From: Aerococcaceae bacterium DSM 111022
GTDB lineage: Bacteria > Bacillota > Bacilli > Lactobacillales > Aerococcaceae
Assembly (NCBI GenBank): GCA_015863195.1
Contig: JACBXO010000004.1
Location: 1-64,000, forward strand
Direction: 5' to 3'
Length of the DNA: 64,000 bases
Made by a program: the position numbers and the translations under genes. Each line of letters opens with the position of its first letter. The stretch's first letter is position 1. The notes beneath the pieces are model-generated. The model made no database searches. It saw only the letters and a list, made by a program, of their open reading frames with translations, and was not told the DNA's origin. Positions 54,661 to 64,000 of this stretch are shown here, piece by piece.

Positions 54661-55656
54661 TTAATTATTTGATGTTTCTTGATATTCAACAACTAGGTGA
54701 CGTTTTGGTTCACGACCCTGTGAATATGTTTTGATGTTTTTCATATGTGCTAAATGTTTATGTATTTGCTTACGTTCATAAGCTGGTAATGCATCAATAA
54801 CAACTGGTTTTCCAGTTTGCATTGCTTCCTCAGCTTTTTGTTCTGCGATGTTTTGTAATACTTTTGCACGACGTTTACGGTAGTCACCAACATTTAAAAT
54901 AACATTTAAATGACGTTGGTGAATCGCTGATAAATAAGTCTGCGCTAATATTTGTAAGGAGTTAATAATTTTACCATGTTTCCCAATAACTAACCCTGAC
55001 TTATCTGTATGAATATCAAAGAATACATTACGTCCTTCAATATCCATTTCAATTTCAGCTTCCGCTCCATATTCACGAACGACAGCAACTAAATATTCTG
55101 CGACAATCGCTGCGCTCTCATAAGCATTTTTACCTTGGAAAGGTATCGATTCAACTTCATTGGTTGTTCCTGTTTCAGAAATAGTTTCTTCTTCAGCAGT
55201 CACTTCCGCAATTTCAACTTCAGCTTCAGCTTCTTCAATAACTGATTCGGCCACCTCTACTTCAGATTCAGCTTCTTCAACAGATGATTCTGTTGCTTCT
55301 ACTTCTAATTCATCTTTTTCGATAGCTAATTCCGCTGCTTCTACTTCAGCTTCTTGTGATTCAATCGCATATTCTGTTGTCTCAACATATACTTCTTGTT
55401 CAACAATTTTTTCAGTTGTTTCAACTGACTCTTCTGTAGATTCACGTTCTAATTGCTTGGTTAACTCTTTTAGTGAGATATCATTATTTTGAACAATTTC
55501 TACAATTGCTTCTTGTTTACCAAATCCTAAGAATCCTTTTTTACCTTCGTTAATCACACGTATTTCTGCTTGACTACGATCGATATTTAACTCTTTTAGT
55601 CCCATTTCTATTGCTTCTTCGACTGTATTCGCTCTAACAGTTTTTTGATTTAACAT
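54661..55656 (-). CDS. khpB: RNA-binding protein KhpB (Jag/EloR), with acidic 14-residue repeats
   Basis: A 331-residue protein. Residues 1-50 form the Jag_N domain (TVEEAIEMGLKELNIDR, GFLGFGKQEA). Residues about 104-157 contain four copies of a 14-residue acidic unit (starts at 104, 118, 132, 146), probably a coiled coil. Residues about 195-245 form a KH domain with GKHGK, and about 255-331 an R3H domain. KhpB/EloR regulates cell elongation with KhpA in streptococci. The start at 55656 follows AAAGGACG; the longer frame extends into yidC. Confidence 0.93.
   Translation of the reverse strand: MLNQKTVRANTVEEAIEMGLKELNIDRSQAEIRVINEGKKGFLGFGKQEAIVEIVQNNDISLKELTKQLERESTEESVETTEKIVEQEVYVETTEYAIESQEAEVEAAELAIEKDELEVEATESSVEEAESEVEVAESVIEEAEAEVEIAEVTAEEETISETGTTNEVESIPFQGKNAYESAAIVAEYLVAVVREYGAEAEIEMDIEGRNVFFDIHTDKSGLVIGKHGKIINSLQILAQTYLSAIHQRHLNVILNVGDYRKRRAKVLQNIAEQKAEEAMQTGKPVVIDALPAYERKQIHKHLAHMKNIKTYSQGREPKRHLVVEYQETSNN
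55180..55347 (-). repeat. 42-bp in-frame repeat region in khpB
   Basis: Four tandem units encode EVEAAELAIEKDEL, EVEATESSVEEAES, EVEVAESVIEEAEA and a final EVEIAEVTAEEE. Period is exactly 14 codons. Copy-number change between strains is plausible. Confidence 0.85.
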
Positions 55657-55675
55657 AGAATTCGTCCTTTCATAA

Positions 55676-56512
55676 TTATTTCTTTTTCTTACGGCCCGTC
55701 TTTTGACGTAGCTCTCGGCGTAATTCACGTTCACGGTCTTTTTCTGCTTGACGTTTTTCTTCCCGTTCAGCAATGATCTTGTAAGGATTATTAAAAATTA
55801 AAGTTTGACCTACCGTAAATGCATTTGTAACTACCCAATAAATAGCAATAGCACTTGGTAACCCTATCCCAATAAAGAAAATCATTGCTGGGGTAATAAA
55901 CATCATTGATTTAGTACCCGCATTTTGAACTGGGTTACTCTTCATATTTAAATAAGTAGAGTAGAAAGTTAAGAGCGCCGCAATAATTGGTAAGATAAAG
56001 TATGGATCTGGTTCACCTAAGTTCATCCATAAAAAGTTACCTTCTCTTAATTGAGGTGTATATAAAATTGCTTGGTATAGCGCCATCATTAGTGGTAATT
56101 GTACAAGCATCGGTAATAATCCAGCAAACTGGTTTACCCCATTTGCTTCTAATAATGCCGATTGTTCTTCTTGCATTTTTAATTGCGATTCACGGTCATT
56201 ATTAGGATATTTAGCACGAATAGCATCCATTTCTGGTTGTAACTCTTGCATTTCACGCTGTGATTTAATTTGTTTTTTATTTAAAGGTAGTAAGATAATA
56301 CGAACGATTATCGTAAAGATAGTAATACCGAAAACATAATTACCACCCACTAAATTTGATACCCAAATAATAAACTGTCCCATATAAAATAACACATAGC
56401 GATCCCAGAAATTTGTACTATTTGCGGAAACATCACCTGATGAACAGGCTGCTAAAAATAAAACCGCACTAGCTAACAAAGCTAGTTTTAACCATTTTTT
56501 ACTAATTTTCAT
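55676..56512 (-). CDS. yidC: Membrane protein insertase YidC
   Basis: A 278-residue insertase of the Oxa1/YidC family. The N-terminus is a lipoprotein signal peptide with lipobox LAAC. Five helices follow, with the conserved Arg in FTIIVRIILLP and the segment FAGLLPMLVQLPLMMALYQAI. The C-terminal tail is very basic, as needed for ribosome binding. It overlaps the end of rnpA by 11 nt. Only one YidC paralogue is in the window. Confidence 0.96.
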   Translation of the reverse strand: MKISKKWLKLALLASAVLFLAACSSGDVSANSTNFWDRYVLFYMGQFIIWVSNLVGGNYVFGITIFTIIVRIILLPLNKKQIKSQREMQELQPEMDAIRAKYPNNDRESQLKMQEEQSALLEANGVNQFAGLLPMLVQLPLMMALYQAILYTPQLREGNFLWMNLGEPDPYFILPIIAALLTFYSTYLNMKSNPVQNAGTKSMMFITPAMIFFIGIGLPSAIAIYWVVTNAFTVGQTLIFNNPYKIIAEREEKRQAEKDRERELRRELRQKTGRKKKK

Positions 56513-56885
56513 TAGTACCTCCTTGTAATAAATTATTTAATGCCTGTTTATCTATTACTCCAGCTAGAGACATAACATGGATTAAAGATTTTTTTATTTG
56601 ATGAAAATCTTTATCCACAATATCTTTTCTTGCAATTACTAAAAAATCCATATCCATTTTAATGGCAGGCGTTAATTCATGAATTGCTTGACGAAGATAA
56701 CGTTTAATCTGATTTCTTTTTACAGCATTCCCCATTTTTTTACCAACCGAGAATCCGACACGAAAATGTGCTTGTTCAGGTTTCGGATACACATAAAGCA
56801 CTAACTGACGGTTAGCAGTAGATTTTCCTTGATGAAATACTTTTTGAAATTCATTTTCCTTCTTGATGCGATATGTTTTCTTCAT
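56502..56885 (-). CDS. rnpA: Ribonuclease P protein component
   Basis: A 127-residue basic protein that supports the RNase P RNA in 5' maturation of tRNAs. Signature KRNQIKRYLRQ and FRVGFSVGKKMGNAVKRN are present. The start at 56885 (MKKTYRIKKENEF) matches the family N-terminus and follows GAGGC; an in-frame ATG at 56930 is too far upstream. It begins the rnpA-yidC-khpB operon. Confidence 0.96.
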   Translation of the reverse strand: MKKTYRIKKENEFQKVFHQGKSTANRQLVLYVYPKPEQAHFRVGFSVGKKMGNAVKRNQIKRYLRQAIHELTPAIKMDMDFLVIARKDIVDKDFHQIKKSLIHVMSLAGVIDKQALNNLLQGGTNEN

Positions 56886-56928
56886 CTTTGCCTCATTTCT
56901 TACTAGATAATCAATCATTATCCCTATC

Positions 56929-56956
56929 ATTATAGCGAACTATCGCTATAAATAAA
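56929..56956 (-). promoter_or_regulatory. rnpA promoter with a palindrome in the spacer
   Basis: On the minus strand TTTATT (56951-56956) and TATAAT (56929-56934) have a 16-nt spacer. TATAGCGA (56931-56938) and TCGCTATA (56943-56950) are exact inverted repeats with a 4-nt gap, overlapping the -10. Confidence 0.55.
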
Positions 56957-56982
56957 ACACTTCCATCATTATTTACAGCATT

Positions 56983-57013
56983 AAAAAAAGGCCAACTAGC
57001 AAACTAGTTGGCC
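56983..57013 (-). terminator. Terminator between rpmH and rnpA
   Basis: GGCCAACTAG (56990-56999) and CTAGTTGGCC (57004-57013) pair perfectly with a 4-nt loop and seven T on the minus strand. Confidence 0.95.
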
Positions 57014-57023
57014 AAATTCATTA

Positions 57024-57158
57024 CTAAGCTGATAAACGTTTACGTCCTTTACGGCGACGGTTACTTAAAACACGACGACCATTTTTTGTGCTCATACGTT
57101 TACGGAAACCATGTACTTTACTACGTTGGCGTTTTTTTGGTTGGTATGTACGTTTCAT
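57024..57158 (-). CDS. rpmH: 50S ribosomal protein L34
   Basis: A 44-residue, very basic protein, too short for ordinary gene calling. The N-terminus [20 protein letters not shown] and the end [18 protein letters not shown] match L34. AGGAGG lies before the ATG. Located next to rnpA and upstream of dnaA on the other strand, as usual in bacteria. Confidence 0.98.
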   Translation of the reverse strand: MKRTYQPKKRQRSKVHGFRKRMSTKNGRRVLSNRRRKGRKRLSA

Positions 57159-57204
57159 GTTTTGCACCTCCTAAGTTTTTACATGTTTATTACAATACCA
57201 AGCT

Positions 57205-57233
57205 ATTTTATAGAATATCACTATCCTTGTCAA
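57205..57233 (-). promoter_or_regulatory. Promoter of rpmH
   Basis: TTGACA (57228-57233) and TAAAAT (57205-57210), spacer 17 nt; TATAAA at a 15-nt spacer overlaps it. Confidence 0.7.
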
Positions 57234-57281
57234 GAAGTATTTAATAAAAAAGATATCATTTCATTTCAACACTCAATTAAA

Positions 57282-57536
57282 TTATCAACAACTTATGCAC
57301 ACTGATTTTTTTACTGTTGACAACTCTTTTTTTCAAAAACGATTGTTCACAGTTTATTTACAGAAATATGAGGTGTTATCCCCTTGTTAATAAATAAACT
57401 AGTTTTATTAAAATTCTGTTGATAAGTTCAGAACACATTGATATAATTGTTTTCTATGCGCTTACTTATGAACAAGTTCTTGTCAACAAGTAGTTATGAA
57501 CAGAGTTATGCACATTTCATATCAACCTGTGTGTAA
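57282..57536. other. Origin of replication, upstream DnaA-box cluster (incA/B-like)
   Basis: The rpmH-dnaA gap holds exact TTATNCACA boxes at 57293-57301 and 57506-57514. One-mismatch boxes include TTATCAACA (57282-57290), TTGTTCACA (57343-57351), TTATTTACA (57355-57363), TTATGAACA (57466-57474 and 57494-57502) and, inverted, TGTTGATAA (57417-57425) and TGTGTGTAA (57528-57536). The density, AT-richness and position mark it as the left half of a bipartite oriC. Confidence 0.9.
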
Positions 57537-57574
57537 CTCCAACTGTTGATATGTTTATAAATTATTCCAGAGTT

Positions 57575-57603
57575 TTCAACTTGTGCAAAACTCATTCTAT
57601 GAT
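57575..57603 (+). promoter_or_regulatory. Promoter of dnaA
   Basis: TTCAAC (57575-57580) and TATGAT (57598-57603), spacer 17 nt. DnaA boxes upstream allow autoregulation. Confidence 0.6.
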
Positions 57604-57657
57604 AAAATGAAATTACAACTTTTTATACATTTAATAAGATTGAGGTGAATTAATTCT

Positions 57658-59010
57658 ATGGAGGAAAAGGACCTTTTTTGGCAACAAATAACTCTTCAGT
57701 TAAAAGAAATTTTATCTGATGGGACATACAAAAATTGGGTCGAACCAGTTAAACCAACGCGTATTGGAAAAGATACCATAACTCTAGCCGTTCCAAATAC
57801 ATTAACAAAGAATTACTGGGACAAACATTTATCAGGATATATCTTACAAATTAGCTTAGATGAATTTGGTATGGAATATTCTCCCAATTATATTTTAGTA
57901 CCTAATGAAGAAACTGTTCCCTCGCCAGTCTCTCAGCCAGTTCAAAAAGCTGAACCAATAACTGTTGAGGTAGATGATAGTGACAATACAAACAACAATC
58001 AACTCAATCCAAATTATACATTTGATACATTCGTTATTGGTGAAGATAACAAAATGGCAAGTGTAGCTGCTCTTGCAGTCGTTGATGGGCCTGGAACAAC
58101 ATACAATCCATTCTTAATATATGGGGGAGTTGGTCTAGGGAAAACACATTTAATGCAAGCAATTGGAAATGAAATTCAAAAAAGAGATCCAAGTAAAAAA
58201 ATTAAATATGCAACAAGTGAATCGTTCGTTAATGATTTTATAACGAGTATTCAAAATGGTTCACAACAAGAATTTCGTGATATGTATCGTAAAATTGATG
58301 TGTTACTTATCGATGATATTCAATTTTTATCAAATAAAGATAAAACGCAAGAAGAGTTCTTTCATACTTTTAATGCCCTTTTCAATAATGAAAAACAAAT
58401 TGTTTTAACTAGTGACCGTTTGCCCAATGAGATTGATAATCTAGAGGATCGTTTAATCAGCCGATTCAAATCAGGCTTGTCTACTGACATTACACCACCT
58501 GACTTAGAAACTCGTATTGCGATTTTAAGAAAAAAAGCAAGTAGCGATAATTTAGATATCGATTCCAAAACACTTACCTATATCGCAAATAGTGTAGATA
58601 CTAATATTCGTGAACTTGAGGGGGCATTAGTACGTGTTATAGCTTATGCCGCTATTCAAGGTAAAGAAATAAACACTAACTTAGCAGCTGAAGCACTTCA
58701 ATCGATTGTTGGAGAACAGAAAGATAAACCAATAACAGTTGAACGTATTATCGAAACAGTAAGTCTTTACTTTGATGTTTCCGTTAACGATATTAAAGGT
58801 AAAAAACGTCATAAAGAAATTGTTAATCCTAGACAAATTGCAATGTATTTAAGTCGTGAGCTGACAGAATTATCTTTTCCTAAAATAGGCGAACAATTTG
58901 GTAATAAAAATCACACTACTGTCATTCATGCTTATGAAAAGATTGCAACAAATCGTGAAACTGATGATCAATTAAAATACGATATTGATCAAATTAAAAA
59001 ACAGTTGTAA
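57658..59010 (+). CDS. dnaA: Chromosomal replication initiator DnaA
   Basis: A 450-residue AAA+ initiator. Domain I covers about residues 1-85, a linker follows to about 115, the AAA+ domain has Walker A GGVGLGKTHLMQ and Walker B LLIDDIQF, and the C-terminal box-binding domain has the signature NPRQIAMYLSRELT and FGNKNHTTVIHAYEKI. GAGGTG precedes the ATG. Flanked on both sides by DnaA boxes. Confidence 0.98.
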   Translation: MEEKDLFWQQITLQLKEILSDGTYKNWVEPVKPTRIGKDTITLAVPNTLTKNYWDKHLSGYILQISLDEFGMEYSPNYILVPNEETVPSPVSQPVQKAEPITVEVDDSDNTNNNQLNPNYTFDTFVIGEDNKMASVAALAVVDGPGTTYNPFLIYGGVGLGKTHLMQAIGNEIQKRDPSKKIKYATSESFVNDFITSIQNGSQQEFRDMYRKIDVLLIDDIQFLSNKDKTQEEFFHTFNALFNNEKQIVLTSDRLPNEIDNLEDRLISRFKSGLSTDITPPDLETRIAILRKKASSDNLDIDSKTLTYIANSVDTNIRELEGALVRVIAYAAIQGKEINTNLAAEALQSIVGEQKDKPITVERIIETVSLYFDVSVNDIKGKKRHKEIVNPRQIAMYLSRELTELSFPKIGEQFGNKNHTTVIHAYEKIATNRETDDQLKYDIDQIKKQL

Positions 59011-59019
59011 TATTTACTT

Positions 59020-59183
59020 TTATCCACCTGTTGATAACTTCCGTATAACTTTACGACTTATGCACATGTTAGTTAACATGCACTTTTCCATACACACCAT
59101 GACGTTATACTACTTTTAAACACTATACACAGGCCCTACTACTAAGACTATTTATATAATATTATTTATAAAGGAGTTTGAAG
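59020..59183 (+). other. Origin unwinding region: DnaA boxes, GC cluster, DnaA-trio and AT-rich DUE
   Basis: The dnaA-dnaN gap has boxes at 59020-59028 (TTATCCACC), 59030-59038 (inverted, TGTTGATAA) and 59058-59066 (TTATGCACA, exact). Next to dnaN, a weak box CTATACACA (59123-59131) is followed by GGCC, then CTACTACTAAGACTATT (59136-59152), which reads as DnaA-trio repeats, then TATATAATATTATTTATA. This order matches the basal unwinding system of Bacillus subtilis. Confidence 0.85.
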
Positions 59184-60344
59184 ATGAAATTTACTATTCA
59201 AAAAGATGTTTTTGTTAATCAAGCATCAGACGTCTCCAGAGCTATTCAATCTAAAGCTACGATTTCAATATTAACGGGGATTAAAATTACTGCTACTAAT
59301 TCAGGTGTTTATCTAACTGGTAGTGACGCTGAAATTTCTATTGAGAGTTTTCTAGATATGTCGAATGATTTATATGATTTAAATATTGAAGAAACAGGGA
59401 GTATTGTTGTAACAGCTAGTCTTTTCAATAACATCATCCGTAAATTACCAGACAATAAAATTCAATTTGAATCAAATGAAGATAATTCAGTATTAACCAT
59501 TACATCTGGACCAGCTGTATTTGATTTAAAAGGTCAAGATGGTTCACAATATCCTCATTTACCAGAATTTGATGAAACCAACCAAATACCTTTACCAACT
59601 AAGTTGTTTAAAGAATTAATTGATCGTACAATTTTCTCTGCATCTAATCAGGAAAATCGTCCATATCTAACTGGTTTAAACTTAACTGTTAATCCAACAC
59701 ATATAATTGGAGTAGCAACAGATAGTCATCGTTTAAGTCGTCGTATAATTCCTGTTCAAATTGACGAATCTTTCATTGATTTTGAAAGTTTTACTATTCC
59801 GAAGAAAACAGTGACGGAATTATCTAGAATTGCTGAAGATGATCAGGATTTATTTATGGTTGTCAGCAGTAAACAAGTTATTTTTTTAATGGAAAATACC
59901 ATTATTTATTCACGATTACTTGAAGGAAATTATCCTGACACTAATCGATTAATTCCAACAAGTTCTTCAACTGAGATAATTGTTAATTCTGAAATCTTAC
60001 ACCAAGCATTAGACCGTGCGAGTTTAATGTCTCATCAAGGTAAAAATAATGTTGTTTTATTAAATGTTGTAGATAATGCGGTTGAATTAACTGTTAGCGG
60101 TAATGAACGTGGACAAGCATTTGAAGCAATTAAAGCAAAAGAAGTTACTGGAGAGGACTTACAAATTTCATTTAACCCAGATTACATGAAAGAAGCACTA
60201 CGCTCATTTAATGGTGTAGATGTGCGAATTCAATTCCAATCTGCAGTGCATCCAATGTTAATTTCAAGCGAAGCTCCAAGTGAAGTACCTCATAACGAGT
60301 TATTACAGTTATTAACACCAATTCGTACACACCATACTTACTAA
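59184..60344 (+). CDS. dnaN: DNA polymerase III subunit beta (sliding clamp)
   Basis: A 386-residue clamp. Three similar domains are visible; VGVATDSHRLSRR-type segment (IGVATDSHRLS), KFTIQKDVF at the N-terminus, and the C-terminal HPMLISSEA and LLQLLTPIRT. The ATG at 59184 is seven bases from AAGGAG; a TTG two codons earlier is less likely. Its 3' end has a terminator. Confidence 0.97.
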   Translation: MKFTIQKDVFVNQASDVSRAIQSKATISILTGIKITATNSGVYLTGSDAEISIESFLDMSNDLYDLNIEETGSIVVTASLFNNIIRKLPDNKIQFESNEDNSVLTITSGPAVFDLKGQDGSQYPHLPEFDETNQIPLPTKLFKELIDRTIFSASNQENRPYLTGLNLTVNPTHIIGVATDSHRLSRRIIPVQIDESFIDFESFTIPKKTVTELSRIAEDDQDLFMVVSSKQVIFLMENTIIYSRLLEGNYPDTNRLIPTSSSTEIIVNSEILHQALDRASLMSHQGKNNVVLLNVVDNAVELTVSGNERGQAFEAIKAKEVTGEDLQISFNPDYMKEALRSFNGVDVRIQFQSAVHPMLISSEAPSEVPHNELLQLLTPIRTHHTY

Positions 60345-60356
60345 TTTTTAAATAGA

Positions 60357-60400
60357 GAAAGAATCCAACTCATTATTTTGAATTGGATTCTTTTTTTGTA
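60357..60400 (+). terminator. Terminator of dnaN
   Basis: AAAGAATCCAA and TTGGATTCTTT pair perfectly, followed by T. The next operon has its own promoter. Confidence 0.9.
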
Positions 60401-60504
60401 CCAAATTTTAAATTTAAAGGGCATTTTAGCCAATTTATATATATAGAGTGTTTACCCCTTAAAACAAGGTGAAATGCATATAAACGGTAAAAATACTCAA
60501 AAAT

Positions 60505-60533
60505 TTGAGTTTATCTTTAAAAAAAGGTATAAT
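60505..60533 (+). promoter_or_regulatory. Promoter of yaaA-recF-gyrBA
   Basis: TTGAGT (60505-60510) and TATAAT (60528-60533), spacer 17 nt. Confidence 0.75.
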
Positions 60534-60563
60534 ACAGAGGTAGAAAAGGCTGAGGTGATAATT

Positions 60564-60791
60564 ATGAATAAAATGGAAATTGCAATTACAAATGACTTTA
60601 TTACCTTGGGTCAATTGTTAAAAACTGCAGACATTATATCTAGTGGAGGTATGGCAAAAGCATATCTGCAAGAATTTTATGTTTATGTTAATGATGAAGA
60701 GGAACAAAGACGTGGAAAAAAACTTTATCCTGGAGATATCATCGAACTTCCAGCTGAAGAATTAGAAATTGTCATTGTTTCCCAAGATTAG
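60564..60791 (+). CDS. yaaA: S4 domain RNA-binding protein YaaA
   Basis: A 75-residue protein of the S4 family found between dnaN and recF in Firmicutes. The S4 core is FITLGQLLKTADIISSGGMAKAYLQE with conserved DEEEQRRGKKLYPGD. The start at 60564 has GAGGTG upstream; the longer frame beginning at 60474 crosses the promoter. Confidence 0.92.
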   Translation: MNKMEIAITNDFITLGQLLKTADIISSGGMAKAYLQEFYVYVNDEEEQRRGKKLYPGDIIELPAEELEIVIVSQD

Positions 60792-60798
60792 ATACTTT

Positions 60799-63844
<3,046 letters not shown>

Positions 63845-63878
63845 TGATGGACTATTTAATTAAGAGAGGAATGAAATA

Positions 63879-64000
63879 ATGAGTGAACTTTTTGGCGAAA
63901 ATCACCGCCCTTATGAAGTTATAGATCTTCCTAAAGAAATGCGTACATCATTCTTAGATTATTCGATGAGTGTTATTGTTGCTCGTGCTTTACCGGATGT
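63879..64000 (+). CDS. gyrA: DNA gyrase subunit A (5' part, cut by the window edge)
   Basis: Only the first 40 codons are present. The start MSELFGENHRPYEVIDLPKE and TSFLDYSMSVIVARALPDV match GyrA N-termini. GAGAGGA precedes the ATG, 34 bp after the gyrB stop. Confidence 0.95.
   Translation, partial: MSELFGENHRPYEVIDLPKEMRTSFLDYSMSVIVARALPD

Noticed and set aside
55160-55492. Plus-strand Ser/Thr-rich open frame of 110 codons.
   Set aside because: It is the antisense of the khpB acidic repeats and has no ribosome site.
57159-57657. Two plus-strand frames (57008-57305 area) before dnaA.
   Set aside because: They are antisense to rpmH or lie in the DnaA-box region and have no ribosome site.

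Overview
The window is a chromosomal segment around the replication origin of a low-GC, non-sporulating Gram-positive coccus of the order Lactobacillales. Protein style and gene order point to the Aerococcaceae/Carnobacteriaceae side of the order, but species cannot be named from sequence alone. The core order rpmH-rnpA-yidC-jag on one side and dnaA-dnaN-yaaA-recF-gyrB-gyrA on the other places oriC at about 57.2-59.2 kb. Most genes left of it lie on the minus strand and those right of it on the plus strand, as expected for co-orientation with replication.

Layout: 0-1 kb holds a stack of leftward promoters, probably of an rRNA operon beyond the edge, then the prepilin peptidase comC. 1.2-3.7 kb is a small metabolic operon (sugar isomerase-like, 2-hydroxyacid dehydrogenase, YczE-like membrane protein) behind a palindromic operator. 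4-11.5 kb is rpoB-rpoC with a terminator-like hairpin in its leader. 11.6-18.4 kb holds ilvE, a lipoprotein, a divergent rpoN, cls and two enzymes. 18.5-26.2 kb holds nagB, an AraC regulator, the cdaA-cdaR-glmM operon (c-di-AMP and cell wall precursors), yidD, a VTT-domain membrane protein and an M24 peptidase. 26.3-30.3 kb holds a 117-bp tandem repeat, an SOS-type mutagenesis operon (LexA-like repressor, Y-family polymerase, YolD-like protein, small protein) and an AlkD-like glycosylase. 30.3-33.8 kb holds an aminotransferase, a Met T-box with metQ, phoU and a tRNA-Val. 33.8-42.7 kb holds nearly the whole shikimate pathway with the Phe and Tyr branches. 43-50 kb holds comEB, a DUF1858/DUF438 pair, and mnmG-nudix-mnmE. 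50-54.5 kb holds a serine hydrolase, a GNAT, nth, a dead Rpn-type nuclease gene and a GerMN lipoprotein. The rest is the origin region.

The two most notable observations are regulatory or structural. First, the aroF-aroB-aroA-aroC-chorismate mutase operon is preceded by a short leader ORF whose codons 13-19 are almost all Tyr, Phe or Trp, followed by mutually exclusive hairpins and a terminator. This is a classical ribosome-stalling attenuator, unusual for Firmicutes, where T-boxes or TRAP normally do this job. Second, a small intergenic element occurs at four loci, always in a gap between convergent genes and beside a terminator. Its central hairpin differs in sequence at each locus but stays base-paired, while the flanks are conserved. 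At one locus it is amplified into a 117-bp tandem array. Other leader structures (rpoB, mnmE), a tRNA with C33, a MetQ with no lipobox, and an Nth lacking the standard iron-sulfur ligands are also listed.

Start codons were moved from the longest open frame wherever a Shine-Dalgarno site or family alignment decided it. All functions are assigned from sequence motifs and remembered family features, not from searches.
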